DNA from: Desulfonatronum sp. SC1
GTDB lineage: Bacteria > Desulfobacterota > Desulfovibrionia > Desulfovibrionales > Desulfonatronaceae
DNA: 64,000 nucleotides
Assembly (NCBI RefSeq): GCF_003046795.1
Contig: NZ_PZKN01000017.1
Location: forward strand, 1-64,000
Direction of reading: 5' to 3'
The notes under the pieces were generated by a model. It was given only the letters and a program-made list of their open reading frames with translations, made no database searches and was not told the DNA's origin. Below, in pieces: positions 29,401 to 37,791 of this stretch; positions within the stretch are counted from its first letter, which is position 1, and each line of letters starts with the position of its first letter. The translations under genes were made by a program, and so were the position numbers.

Positions 29401-30154
29401 CGTACACCGGAAACTTGGCCCCCAGCACGCGCATCAATTGATCCATGCGCATCCGAATGGACCGCCCGTAGGCGACCAGGGCGTCCTCGTCGTCGGCCAG
29501 GAGCCGGTCCGCCGGGAGGGTCACGATCACTCCGTTGAGCGGTTCCTTGCGCCGGTATTTGGCCATCAGGGTCAGAAACCGTTCCCATTCCTCCCGGTCC
29601 TCTTCTTCCAGGGGCACGGCGTAGCGCCCGGCCGTGTCCAGGACCACGGCGTTCTCGAAGAACCACCAGTCGCAATTTTTGGTGCTGGCAATGCCCTTGG
29701 TGGGGCCGACGTCCGTGAGGATCGTGGTCAGTCGGGCATGGGACACTGCCGTGGACTTCCCGGACCCGGTCTCGCCGAAGATCATGAACCAGGGCAGCGT
29801 GTAGAGCGGGTCGCCCCGATGGCGCAGCCGGGAAGCCCGCAGGGTTGCCACGGCCGCGGTCCAGCGATCCTGGAGTTCCTTGAGCCGGCGGCGTTCATGG
29901 GCCGGAGCGGCCTGAATGGAAGCCTGGTCCTGGTCTACCACACGCTTGACGAACTTTTCCTCCCGTCGGCGGTAATAGTACCGGCGCAGAAACAGAACCA
30001 GCACCACCACGAAAAACACCCCGGCTACGGCCACACCCACGATCCACCGCGGCCACTGCATGTAGTCCGCCAGCAACAACGCCCCGAAGCCCACGGCCAC
30101 GGCCAAGGCCAGAAGCAAGAAGATTTTCAGCGCGGTAAACAAGAGTTTGGTCAT
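26480..30154 (-). CDS. tssM: TssM, T6SS inner-membrane IcmF-family protein
   Basis: 1224 residues, typical for IcmF/TssM. Two N-terminal membrane helices (about 4-28 and 37-57), cytoplasmic domain with intact Walker A GETGSGKS (127-134), a third helix near residue 430-450, then the long periplasmic part that meets TssJ. It forms the trans-envelope complex with TssL and TssJ. The last 70 residues are Pro/Ala/Gln/Ser-rich low complexity, an unusual extension likely disordered. The start at 30154 has only a weak ribosome-binding site. It follows tssL after 45 bases and overlaps the AMIN gene. Confidence 0.95.
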   Translation of the reverse strand: MTKLLFTALKIFLLLALAVAVGFGALLLADYMQWPRWIVGVAVAGVFFVVVLVLFLRRYYYRRREEKFVKRVVDQDQASIQAAPAHERRRLKELQDRWTAAVATLRASRLRHRGDPLYTLPWFMIFGETGSGKSTAVSHARLTTILTDVGPTKGIASTKNCDWWFFENAVVLDTAGRYAVPLEEEDREEWERFLTLMAKYRRKEPLNGVIVTLPADRLLADDEDALVAYGRSIRMRMDQLMRVLGAKFPVYVLVTKLDLVMGMTALADLLPEDRRGQAMGLLNDFEKRAPEEFLGEAMGHIARKLKDLRLVLAGSAGSSGGRAALFPDEFERLTPRVQAFIQGAFHENPYQETPFFRGLFISSGRQSGLTRSGVLGSLESFKDRQWRLPDTGLGLFLHDFFSAILPKDRFGFRMLGEYLSWRTATTNLALGAWMLLLLTLVGLSSLSYVQIRKAMQPVYETFPKSPTMGADLAQDMVSVGLMRDRIAGMQRDLHAGFWPRMGFYQGQSALTGLKSTYNAWFRDYILTPTDEAMGQKFVNLGVHDQEDVLAPYLEYLVWRIDTLKAREAGKPRSDQPGQDGPIQALALAFGGRLPYVAAFFPDMYRSYATWEGDVGILSRERREMQMWANRIIEIEGQDLHWLSDWAAARPNLHDVTLNDFWIGLGQVHGEPRVSRAYTRQGKEEIRKLLEQVALTSADPEAFNKRKQAFWLWYANQFADQWDQFHTHFDLGMDKLVTRDDWLKTSVSMATLDNPYFNLITRLRDEHATIEGIRFDPAPINRFFREFDFLIENYRAKQLGASLDTRISEKLKQLEARVFNLEDSLAAVEHFQTYMEQLKALQKVTTSMDAAYRYASQDYGMVGDAQSAEDIALAAVNTISHLLVKGQAAGWRDFWRFVEGPLLFLVTMITYETACAVNDLWESQVLAETANIPSRELWTTLFGDQGVVPPFLTGPAKPYLRRTQDGWEPATWLDIPFPFRQGFLTFLDQGSVRRQQLQPKYIVPVTTLPTNVNAEAKSEPYQTTLTLQCAAQPQTLENFNFPNSLDFAWEPATCDDVNLRIYFREATLSQTWAGEWGFRDFLRDFRAGRKVYAPDDFPQQKSILEGLGVSRIQVNYTMRNVDPILAIQDLPPLRVPNQPAYCYAGLGAGGLRPEAVAGTGQAGTGSVSQPAPQASPLTSSQASPQAPPAAAKPPAGNGASSPPARQPGAPADPTELAAPPAGGGQ

Positions 30155-30199
30155 GGCGAGTGCTCAGGGGGGGGCAGCGGCACGGGGAAGATCATCTTA

Positions 30200-30916
30200 T
30201 CACCCCAGCGCCTTCAGCCAATCAGAAACGAAATTGGAGAGCATGGAGGCGTAGGAGAGGTAGATGCCCAGGGCGAGCAGCCCAGGCGCGAGAAACAGGA
30301 GGGCCAGTTGAATGCCAGGCGAGAGGCGCGAAGGTCGGCTCGTGGTCGGTCCTTTTTCGTAGACTTCAGGAAAAAGTCGTTCGGTGAGGGAACGTTGTAC
30401 ACCATGGAGCTGCTCCAGGTTGGTCCGGGTCAGTTCTTCGAGTTTGGTTCGGCCTTCCGGGCCGTAATATCGGCCAGTGAAGCCCAGAGTCAGGCAGGCC
30501 ACGTAGACTTCCAGGACATCCCTGCGAACTGAATTCGGGCTCTGTTCCATGTTTTCGAAAAGCGACATGTCCAGCGGTTCTCGAGCCGGCTTGCCGCACA
30601 GTCCTGCCAAACGCTGATAGAATTCCTCACCGGCGTTGACCGTTTGAAAGTGGACCTGTTGCAGCTTGTCGCGCATCCATTCCGTCCGCCCCGGCCAAGT
30701 GGAGGCCAGCACGGCCTCGTCGGCAAAGGCGCAGACCGCGAACAAGGCCTCTTCCGCCAGGGCCGGGTCTCGTCGACTCGCCCGGTCCATCCCTTGCCGG
30801 ATCAAACGGTCCATATCGGCCCGGGCCGTGGCGTAGGGCGTATCCGCCAGATTGGTCTCTGAACCGAGCATGGACGCGAAAGCCAGGGCAGGGAGAAAAT
30901 CGTCGATCAGGGCCAC
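30200..30916 (-). CDS. tssL: TssL, T6SS DotU-family inner-membrane protein
   Basis: 238 residues from GTG 30916, with AAGGTAGG upstream. A cytoplasmic helical DotU domain (about 1-195; DDFLPALAFA, VCAFADEAVL and GGRTKLEEL-type region) precedes one C-terminal membrane helix (about 203-222, ALLFLAPGLLALGIYLSY). No OmpA-like peptidoglycan-binding extension is present, so this is the short form. TssL recruits the baseplate through TssK/TssE and couples it to TssM. It begins eight bases after tssK. Confidence 0.94.
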   Translation of the reverse strand: MALIDDFLPALAFASMLGSETNLADTPYATARADMDRLIRQGMDRASRRDPALAEEALFAVCAFADEAVLASTWPGRTEWMRDKLQQVHFQTVNAGEEFYQRLAGLCGKPAREPLDMSLFENMEQSPNSVRRDVLEVYVACLTLGFTGRYYGPEGRTKLEELTRTNLEQLHGVQRSLTERLFPEVYEKGPTTSRPSRLSPGIQLALLFLAPGLLALGIYLSYASMLSNFVSDWLKALG

Positions 30917-30923
30917 GAAGCGC

Positions 30924-32318
30924 CTACCTTGTCAGCACGGCCAGTTGGGCGTCCAAATCTTTTGGGGCCTCGGTCCAGTGCAGGGCGATGCTGCCGTTCT
31001 TTTCGATTTCAGCCCAGAGCGGGCTTTCCCGGCCGATGCGGAAATAAATAGCGCCGTGCCGTCTGGGCATGCCCGCGGGCGGGCTGTCCGACGCGGCCAG
31101 CGGGATGCCCGGCAAGGCCCGGACCAGCAGCGACCCCATGGCGCTGGTGGCGGACAGCTTGAGCATTCGAGACGCCGAATCCCTCATGGTCTGGGGATCC
31201 ACGACTTCGGAATGCAGCACCAGCCAGAACTCCCCACCGGAAGTTTTGGTCTCGGCCAGAATCTGGTTGGGGATGTCCGCGGTCCAGTAGGGATCCTTGA
31301 ACTCGAAGCGGGTCACGAACCGCGGACCGGCGGAAATGCTTTCCAACAGGGAGACGATCACGTCCCTGGTCCCGCGAAAGCAGCGGCCCAAGTCGGTGTG
31401 CGCGTAGTCGGGCACCAGTTTTTCATCCTGCCAGTTTTCGCCCAGGGCGCTGATGTCCAGGGAAAAAACGGACAATTCGGCCACCAGTTCCCGGAGGATG
31501 CCGTAAGCGTTCCAGGGCGACAGGCACGGAGTTTCCACGGCGTGATCCATCCGGGCCGCGAACCGGGACAGGGTGCGCAAGGCCATCAGCAGCAGGGTGA
31601 ATTCCGTGGAAGCGCCGCCGGAAAGATTTTTGTACCCCTCAAGCTGCCGGGCCTTGCCCAGGACACGGTCCCGCAGTTCCTTGAGCAGCGCGGCCAGGGC
31701 CACGGAGCCGGACAGGGTCAGGCAAGGAGGGACGAAGGACCGGTCCAGAGCCGTTCGGTCTCCCTCCCGGGTCAGTCTGGCCACGGGAATCAGATCGAAG
31801 TCCCCGGCTTGGTCCAGCTCGTTCTCAAAGACCAAATTCAGGACGTAGGACATCCGCCGGACTTGCGCGGAGGGGCCGTCGCCGTAGTCGTCCAGGACGT
31901 TTTCCGGCTCCACGGGCACGGTCAGTCGCGTGGGAGCGGCGGCCATTTGGGCCGGGGTCTCGGCCACGGTCACGTTGGGTTCGCCCGGTTTCATGGCCCG
32001 AAGACCGACATAAACGGTCAGGGTGCCGTCCACCGGGATGGCCTCCAGGGAAAGCTGCCGTCCGCCGCACACCGCGTTGCCGGGAAAGTTGACCACCCGG
32101 GCCGTGGAGGGAAAAAGCACCGAGATTTGCGTCAGCTCGAAACGTCCGGCGGCCAGGGCCGCGTCGTTCACGCCGACCTCGGCCACACCCCAGAAAAAGG
32201 GAATCAGGTTGGAGAGTAGGGGGGCCAGCGTGTCCGTGAACTGCCGGTTGAGAATCTGGAAGTGCTGGGGCTGAAGAAACAGCCCCTGATGCCAGTAGAT
32301 CGGTCCGTCGGCCATCAT
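30924..32318 (-). CDS. tssK: TssK, T6SS baseplate adaptor
   Basis: 464 residues, usual for TssK. The opening PIYWHQGLFLQPQHFQILNR is the family hallmark, followed by a beta-rich shoulder domain and a C-terminal domain that contacts TssL. TssK trimers link the TssEFG wedge to the membrane complex. ATG 32318 lies in an ATGA overlap with tssJ, giving tight translational coupling. There is no sign of damage. Confidence 0.95.
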   Translation of the reverse strand: MMADGPIYWHQGLFLQPQHFQILNRQFTDTLAPLLSNLIPFFWGVAEVGVNDAALAAGRFELTQISVLFPSTARVVNFPGNAVCGGRQLSLEAIPVDGTLTVYVGLRAMKPGEPNVTVAETPAQMAAAPTRLTVPVEPENVLDDYGDGPSAQVRRMSYVLNLVFENELDQAGDFDLIPVARLTREGDRTALDRSFVPPCLTLSGSVALAALLKELRDRVLGKARQLEGYKNLSGGASTEFTLLLMALRTLSRFAARMDHAVETPCLSPWNAYGILRELVAELSVFSLDISALGENWQDEKLVPDYAHTDLGRCFRGTRDVIVSLLESISAGPRFVTRFEFKDPYWTADIPNQILAETKTSGGEFWLVLHSEVVDPQTMRDSASRMLKLSATSAMGSLLVRALPGIPLAASDSPPAGMPRRHGAIYFRIGRESPLWAEIEKNGSIALHWTEAPKDLDAQLAVLTR

Positions 32319-33037
32319 TCGACTCCCATGCGCTGGATGGAATTGGGACCCAGCAGAATGTCCATGGTCAGGGTTCCAGGGTTATAGACGTCCGAGGACC
32401 AGGGCCACCAGCCGTCCCGGCCGGTGACCACGGGAAAGGAATACAGGGTCGTGACCAAGCCGGGCTGCAAGTCGTTGTATCCGGCCGCCAGCCCAATGTG
32501 CTGCGCCCCTTCGGCCCGGTCCAGGACAAAGGTGGATTCCTGTCCCGGACTGATGAACCGCCGCTCCACGTGGACCACGCTCTGGTCGAACCGGGCGCAC
32601 TCCAGCAGTTTGCGAATCCCGCCCAGATTCGCGGCCAGTTCCTGGAACGCGGCCGGGGAACTCATCTGGTACGTGCAGAGCAGGATGTTGTGTGAAAATC
32701 CTTCAAACAGGTTCAGGTCCTTGTCCGCCTTGAGGTTCAAGGTGAGGCCGCCGGGCAGATAGGTCCACTTGACCTGATCCGGACTGGCCGCGTTCTGGAG
32801 AGTCTCCCAAGGCTTTGGCGGCGGCTTCTTCCCTGGCGGCGGATAGCCGTGGCAGGCGGACAGGAAGAACAGAAGCAGGAGGAAAAGGGCTGAAAGCTGA
32901 AGGCTGGGGGTTGAAGGTCGAAGAGGGGGAAGTGATCTGGCGGCATTGAATTGCGAGCGTGCACTCGGAACCGTGAATCGTGAACCGTGAACCATGAACC
33001 CGCAACCCTGAATAAAATTTTTCATAACCGCACGCAT
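32315..33037 (-). CDS. tssJ: TssJ, T6SS outer-membrane lipoprotein
   Basis: 240 residues from ATG 33037; a GTG at 33046 is possible. The lipobox LSAC lies near residues 58-61, after a hydrophobic stretch (LFLLLLFFLSAC). The mature transthyretin-like domain (with DLNLFEGFSHNILLCTYQM) is normal for TssJ and binds the periplasmic part of TssM. The region before the lipobox is far too long for a signal peptide (about 45 residues) and is encoded partly by a GGTTCACGGTTCACGATTCA-like tandem tract. The true start may be further in, or the tract may be a later insertion. Confidence 0.88.
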   Translation of the reverse strand: MRAVMKNFIQGCGFMVHGSRFTVPSARSQFNAARSLPPLRPSTPSLQLSALFLLLLFFLSACHGYPPPGKKPPPKPWETLQNAASPDQVKWTYLPGGLTLNLKADKDLNLFEGFSHNILLCTYQMSSPAAFQELAANLGGIRKLLECARFDQSVVHVERRFISPGQESTFVLDRAEGAQHIGLAAGYNDLQPGLVTTLYSFPVVTGRDGWWPWSSDVYNPGTLTMDILLGPNSIQRMGVE

Positions 33038-33052
33038 ACCCAGCACCCTGCC

Positions 33053-33829
33053 TCAAACAAGGGTCACAGTAAAGACCTCGGCGTCGTCCTGGTCCGGGAA
33101 CGGGCCGAAGACCAGCCCCTGGGGGGAGCCGGTGACGCGGACGTAGTAGGACTCGGCCGGTGAGAGTTCGTTGTGCACGCCCCAGGCCGTGGCCTCCTTG
33201 CCGCCCAGATCCATCTTCATCCCTCGCACCGGGTAGTTCAGGGTGGAGTTCTGGGGGATGGTCCCGGCCAGACCCACGCCGTGGGCGTCCGGGACAGCGG
33301 CTTCACCGCCTATGCTCCCCAGGAAGGCTCCCTTCCAGGGATCCCGGGCCGGACCGACCTCGAACCAGAGGCCCAGACCGGGCAGGGGATGTACGGCCAG
33401 ACGATAGTCCAGTGTCAGTTCAGGGGCCTTGGCGTTGGCCCGGGCCACGGCCCTCACGCCCAGGCCGCTCTGGACCACTTCGGCCCCACGCAGCGGGGTG
33501 GGCAACTCCTCCACCGCCACCTTGCCCCCGGAGGGGGAAAGCAGAATCGGAAAGGCGTGTCCATGGGCGGCCTGGGCCGCCAGGGCCAGCAGGGCCAATC
33601 CTTGACGGATGCTCGGCTGGGCGAAGCTGGCGGCCTGACCCACGATCAGCCAGACCTTGCAATCATCCTTGGCCAACTCCGGCACGGCCCCGGCCCAGAC
33701 CAGCTTGGCCAGGTCGTCCTCCCAGAAATGACCACTGGGATTGAGTCCGTACTTGGCCGTTTCCTCGAAAACCATCCGCCCCAGGCCCTCGTTTTTTTCC
33801 AGAATGGTGATCCAGACGCTTTTCTTCAT
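33053..33829 (-). CDS. T6SS-cluster protein of unknown function
   Basis: 258 residues with an AGGAGG site close to ATG 33829. It sits between clpV and tssJ, spaced 18 and 15 bases from its neighbours, so it is part of the operon. There is no signal peptide or membrane helix. The N-terminal 100 residues look alpha/beta (VWLIVGQAASFAQPSIRQGL and an LLALAAQAAHGHAFP segment); the C-terminal half is beta-rich, with a FGPFPDQDDAEVFTVTLV end. I recognise no family and none of the standard Tss or Tag names fit. It could be an accessory or regulator specific to this lineage. Confidence 0.8.
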   Translation of the reverse strand: MKKSVWITILEKNEGLGRMVFEETAKYGLNPSGHFWEDDLAKLVWAGAVPELAKDDCKVWLIVGQAASFAQPSIRQGLALLALAAQAAHGHAFPILLSPSGGKVAVEELPTPLRGAEVVQSGLGVRAVARANAKAPELTLDYRLAVHPLPGLGLWFEVGPARDPWKGAFLGSIGGEAAVPDAHGVGLAGTIPQNSTLNYPVRGMKMDLGGKEATAWGVHNELSPAESYYVRVTGSPQGLVFGPFPDQDDAEVFTVTLV

Positions 33830-33847
33830 TGATCCTCCTGGTTCGCG

Positions 33848-36628
33848 CTACGCTTTTTTGCCCTTGCCCTTGCTCTTGCGCCCGGCCGGCTTCGCTTGCC
33901 CGTCGTCATGGCCGAAGGTCATGGTAAAGCCGCCGTCCTCGCCCACGTCCAGGGCCACTGACCTGGGCATGCCCGCGTCGGACATATGGCTGAGAATTTC
34001 CTGGGACATGCGCGGCAGGATGGTCCCGGAAAGGATGTACTCAATGTTTCGAGCCCCGGTTTCCACCTCGGTGCACCGGGCCGCGATCTGATCCGGGACC
34101 GTGTCCGCGTAGGTCATGGTCATCTTGTTGTTCAGCAGGAGTCGTCGGGCCAGGGCGTCCAGCTTGAGCCGGGCGATGCGGCGCATGGCCTCCCCGGACA
34201 GGCTCTGGTAGGGCACGATGGACATCCGGGCCAGCAGGGCCGGCTTGAAGTGCTCGGAGAGGATCGGGCGGACCGCGGAGAGTACGGTGTCCAGGTCCAG
34301 TTCGGCTCCGTCCTTGGTCATTTCCTGGATCACGTCCGCGCCCAGGTTGGAGGTGAGCATGATCACGGTGTTCCGGAAGCTGATCTCCTTGCCTTCTCCG
34401 TCCGTGAGCAGGCCCTTGTCAAAAACCTGGTAGAACAGGTTCATCACGTCCAGGTGGGCCTTTTCCACCTCGTCCAGCAGGACCACGGAATAGGGCCGCT
34501 GGCGCACGGCCTCGCTGAGCATCCCGCCCTCGCCGTAGCCCACGTAGCCCGGCGGGGAGCCGATCAGCCGGGAAACCGTGTGTTTTTCCTGGAACTCGCT
34601 CATGTTGATGGTCACCACGCTGCGCTCGTCGCCGAAGAGGATGTCCGCCAGGGCCAGCCCGGTCTCGGTCTTGCCCACGCCCGAGGGGCCCACCAGCAGG
34701 AACACGCCCGAGGGCTGCTCCGGACCGCGCAGTCCGGCTTTGGCCGCCTTGACGGCCTCGGCCACGGCGCGCAAGGCCGCGTCCTGGCCCTTGATCCGCT
34801 CGCCCAGACGTCGTTCCAGGTCCACGGCCACCGCGGCCTGCTCCCGGGCCACCTTGCCCACGGGGATGCCGGTCCAGTCGCTAACCACCTTGGCCACCAC
34901 GTCCGAGGTGACCTCAATGGACACCAAGCCGTCCCCCACTCGAACTGCGTCATAGGCTGTCCGGGCATCGGCCAGAGCCGTGCGCAAGGCTTCCTGGTCC
35001 GATGTCGTGGGGATGTCCGTCACATGGGAGGCATGGGAAGTATGGGACGTATCCGAGCTATCTAGTGCATCTGGCGCACCGGCCTTGTCGCTTTGCTCCG
35101 CCATGCCAGCGTTCAGCGCGGTGCGGGCGTCGATCAAGAGTCGGGCCGCTTCAAGCTCTTTTTGCCAGGCGGCGCGGACGTCCTCGGCCTGGGCGGTCAG
35201 GTCGGTGATTTTGCCTTCCAGTTCCTGAATCCGATCCAGGTCCACCGGGGCCCCGTTGGCCAAATCCCGTTCCAGAGCTTTCTTTTCCCGCTGGGCGGCC
35301 TGGATGGCCCGTTCCTTGTCCTCCAGTTCGCCGGGTTTGGAGGACAGGCTGACCTTGACCCGGGCACAGGCCGTGTCCAGCAGATCGATGGCCTTGTCCG
35401 GCAAGAACCGACCGGTGATGTAGCGGTGGGAGAACTCCGCGGCGCATTCGATGGCGTCGTCGCGGATAACCACCTTGTGCGCGGCTTCGTAGGCGTCGCG
35501 GATGCCGCGCAGGATCAGAGCCGCTGTAAGCACGCTGGGTTCGTCAAGCTTGACCAACTGGAACCGGCGGGCCAGGGCTGGGTCCTTCTCGAAGTATTTC
35601 TTGTATTCCTTCCAGGTGGTGGCGGCGCAGGTCTTGATTTCGCCCCTGGCCAGGGCCGGTTTGAGCAGATTGGCCGCGTCCGAGCCTCCGGCCGTGCCCC
35701 CCGCGCCCACCAGAGTGTGAGCCTCGTCAATGAACAGGACAATGGGCTTTTCGCTGGACTTGATCTCGTCCAGCACCCCTTTCAGGCGGCGTTCGAACTC
35801 GCCCTTCATCCCGGCCCCGGCCTCCAGCAGGCCCATGTCCAGGCCGAGCAGGGTCACGCCTTCCAAAACCTCGGGTACGTCGCCCTGGGTGATGCGCAGG
35901 GCCAGGCCTTCGATTACCGCGGTCTTGCCCACTCCGGGCTCGCCCACCAGGATGGGATTGTTCTTGCGCCGCCGAGCCAGGATGTCCACGATCTGACGGA
36001 TTTCCGGGTCCCGGCCAAAGACTGCGTCGATTTTTCCGGCCTTGGCCTTGGCCGTGAAGTCCTCGCAGAACTTGGCGATGAAGCTCTCCCCGGTTCCGCC
36101 GGGCGTGCGCGCCGCCTCCCCCGTGGGTTTGGCCGCCGGCCCTTCGCCAGCGCTTTCCGTGGATACCTTGGCCAAATCCCAGAAGTTCTTTTGCAGCTCT
36201 TCCCGGTTGACCTGGCCGATCAGATCCGTGTAGCCGCCCTGGGCGTACAAGGCCGGTTTGCGCAGAAATGCCAGCAGGATGGCTCCGGAACGGATTCGGG
36301 TCAGACCCAGGTCCACCGAGGCCACCAGCCAGGCCGCTTCCAAGAGTTCCATCAGCAGAGGGGAAAAGACCGGACGGGAGGAATTTCCGGCCCGAAAATC
36401 TTCCATGCTGTCATTGACGGCCGCCTTGAGTCGCCCGATGTCCGCCCCGAATCGAGTCAGGGCCAGGGGAATGTCCGCGCCCTGGTCCTCCAGGCAGGCC
36501 AGGAGCAGATGCTCCACCGTGACCTCGTAATGGGTACGATTCACGGTTAGTCCGGCGGCCGCGTGCAGGGCCTGGGTAGTGTACCCGTTGCATTTCTCCA
36601 ACAGGGCTTTCATGTCCACGCCGATCAT
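33848..36628 (-). CDS. clpV: TssH/ClpV, T6SS sheath-recycling ATPase
   Basis: 926 residues. N-domain (about 1-155), AAA1 with Walker A GEPGVGKT near residue 225, a coiled-coil middle domain, AAA2 with Walker A GPSGVGKT near residue 655, and a C-terminal D2-small domain. ClpV disassembles contracted TssB/TssC sheaths so they can be reused. A low-complexity Ser/Thr/His/Asp run (SSDTSHTSHASHVTD), encoded by a repetitive tract at 35019-35057, lengthens the linker before AAA2. ATG 36628 overlaps the tssG stop (ATGA) and has AAAGGAG upstream. The Lys/Gly-rich C-terminal tail is also unusual. Confidence 0.95.
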   Translation of the reverse strand: MIGVDMKALLEKCNGYTTQALHAAAGLTVNRTHYEVTVEHLLLACLEDQGADIPLALTRFGADIGRLKAAVNDSMEDFRAGNSSRPVFSPLLMELLEAAWLVASVDLGLTRIRSGAILLAFLRKPALYAQGGYTDLIGQVNREELQKNFWDLAKVSTESAGEGPAAKPTGEAARTPGGTGESFIAKFCEDFTAKAKAGKIDAVFGRDPEIRQIVDILARRRKNNPILVGEPGVGKTAVIEGLALRITQGDVPEVLEGVTLLGLDMGLLEAGAGMKGEFERRLKGVLDEIKSSEKPIVLFIDEAHTLVGAGGTAGGSDAANLLKPALARGEIKTCAATTWKEYKKYFEKDPALARRFQLVKLDEPSVLTAALILRGIRDAYEAAHKVVIRDDAIECAAEFSHRYITGRFLPDKAIDLLDTACARVKVSLSSKPGELEDKERAIQAAQREKKALERDLANGAPVDLDRIQELEGKITDLTAQAEDVRAAWQKELEAARLLIDARTALNAGMAEQSDKAGAPDALDSSDTSHTSHASHVTDIPTTSDQEALRTALADARTAYDAVRVGDGLVSIEVTSDVVAKVVSDWTGIPVGKVAREQAAVAVDLERRLGERIKGQDAALRAVAEAVKAAKAGLRGPEQPSGVFLLVGPSGVGKTETGLALADILFGDERSVVTINMSEFQEKHTVSRLIGSPPGYVGYGEGGMLSEAVRQRPYSVVLLDEVEKAHLDVMNLFYQVFDKGLLTDGEGKEISFRNTVIMLTSNLGADVIQEMTKDGAELDLDTVLSAVRPILSEHFKPALLARMSIVPYQSLSGEAMRRIARLKLDALARRLLLNNKMTMTYADTVPDQIAARCTEVETGARNIEYILSGTILPRMSQEILSHMSDAGMPRSVALDVGEDGGFTMTFGHDDGQAKPAGRKSKGKGKKA

Positions 36629-37791
36629 AGCACGGTGCTCCTTTGCTGATGGTCATCCCAAATCCGTCGGCGCTCGGGAAAAACGGCCCGCCCTTGGGCA
36701 AGCGGCTCCGACGTAAGCCAGACGTCGCACCCCAACCGGGACCAGCGCGCTTCGCCCAGGCGCCCCGGCAGGGCCTCTTGGGGGGCCAGCACGAACTCCA
36801 GATCGAATTCCAGCGGCTGAGTGCAGTAAAATCGAATCAATTTGATCAGTTCGTCGTGGTCCGTTTCGCCGGGCAGCTCCCTTTGGAACGCGTCCGCGTC
36901 CAAGGGGCCGACGACGATCCGAATCTTGCCCATGGCGTCCGCCACTCGGTCTCCGATCCAGGAGTCGAAGCCCAGAACGTTGGCTTCCCGGCCGAGTCGA
37001 CAACGCTGGTCCTCGGGGATCGTGGCCATGCGCGGCTGGCAAGGCAGTACCTGAACCGGAGCGCCGATCCGGTCCGCGAGCACGCCCTTCAATCCCACGG
37101 AAGACCGGGGAAACTGGGTCAGCAACCCCGTGGCCCGCAACAAATATCCGGGCTGGCGAAAGGAATGGTCCAGCATGTCCTGGTGGCCCAGCCCGATCAG
37201 GGCGAACAGGCGCAGCAGGATGTCCTCGTCCTGTTCCTCGCAAACCTGGTGGCACAGGTTGTAGTGGGCGTCGGCCAGGGCGAAGAGCACGAAAAAGCCG
37301 TGATTCAGGATGTCCAGAAAATCCCGGCTGACGCTGCCGTCCTCGTTCTGCTCGTCCAGCAGCTCCTCGGTGTAAAATGTGGGGAGCGGCGATGAGGGGC
37401 CGTACAGCCCCAGAAACGTGGCCGTCATCCGAAATCGGCGCAAGGCGTCCGCTTGACTGTCGTCTTCGCCGGGCAGTTCCTTGACCTCCACCAGGTCCGT
37501 GGGCGGAAACCCCAGGGAAAGGTAGGGCCGGACCCGGAGCTGTTCCCGAAGAAAGGTCCGCGCTCCCTTGGTTCCCGGTCCGCCATACGCGTGGCGCAAC
37601 AACCGCACGGCCTGCAGAAAGGAAAAGCCGCGTGGGTTGTCGACCAACTCCTCCATGACGGAGAGCCGTTTCCTGCCCTTGGAACGAGCGCCCGGGCCTC
37701 TGTCTGGGGCCTTACCCGTACCGCTGCCCGTGCCGCTATTTGGCGCGGAGAGGTCTACAGCAGAACGCGGTCGCCCAGCCGGATCGGCCAT
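36625..37791 (-). CDS. tssG: TssG, T6SS baseplate protein
   Basis: 388 residues from ATG 37791. This start has AAGGAG eight bases upstream and overlaps the end of tssF by 37 bases; the conserved part begins later, at MEELVDNPRGFSFLQAVRLL (37656). The family region includes LGLYGPSSPLP and DFLDILNHGFFVLFALAD. TssG forms the wedge with TssE and TssF. The 45 extra N-terminal residues are Gly/Ser/Thr/Arg-rich (NSGTGSGTGK), probably a flexible tail of repeat origin. A shorter protein from 37656 is possible. Confidence 0.9.
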   Translation of the reverse strand: MADPAGRPRSAVDLSAPNSGTGSGTGKAPDRGPGARSKGRKRLSVMEELVDNPRGFSFLQAVRLLRHAYGGPGTKGARTFLREQLRVRPYLSLGFPPTDLVEVKELPGEDDSQADALRRFRMTATFLGLYGPSSPLPTFYTEELLDEQNEDGSVSRDFLDILNHGFFVLFALADAHYNLCHQVCEEQDEDILLRLFALIGLGHQDMLDHSFRQPGYLLRATGLLTQFPRSSVGLKGVLADRIGAPVQVLPCQPRMATIPEDQRCRLGREANVLGFDSWIGDRVADAMGKIRIVVGPLDADAFQRELPGETDHDELIKLIRFYCTQPLEFDLEFVLAPQEALPGRLGEARWSRLGCDVWLTSEPLAQGRAVFPERRRIWDDHQQRSTVL

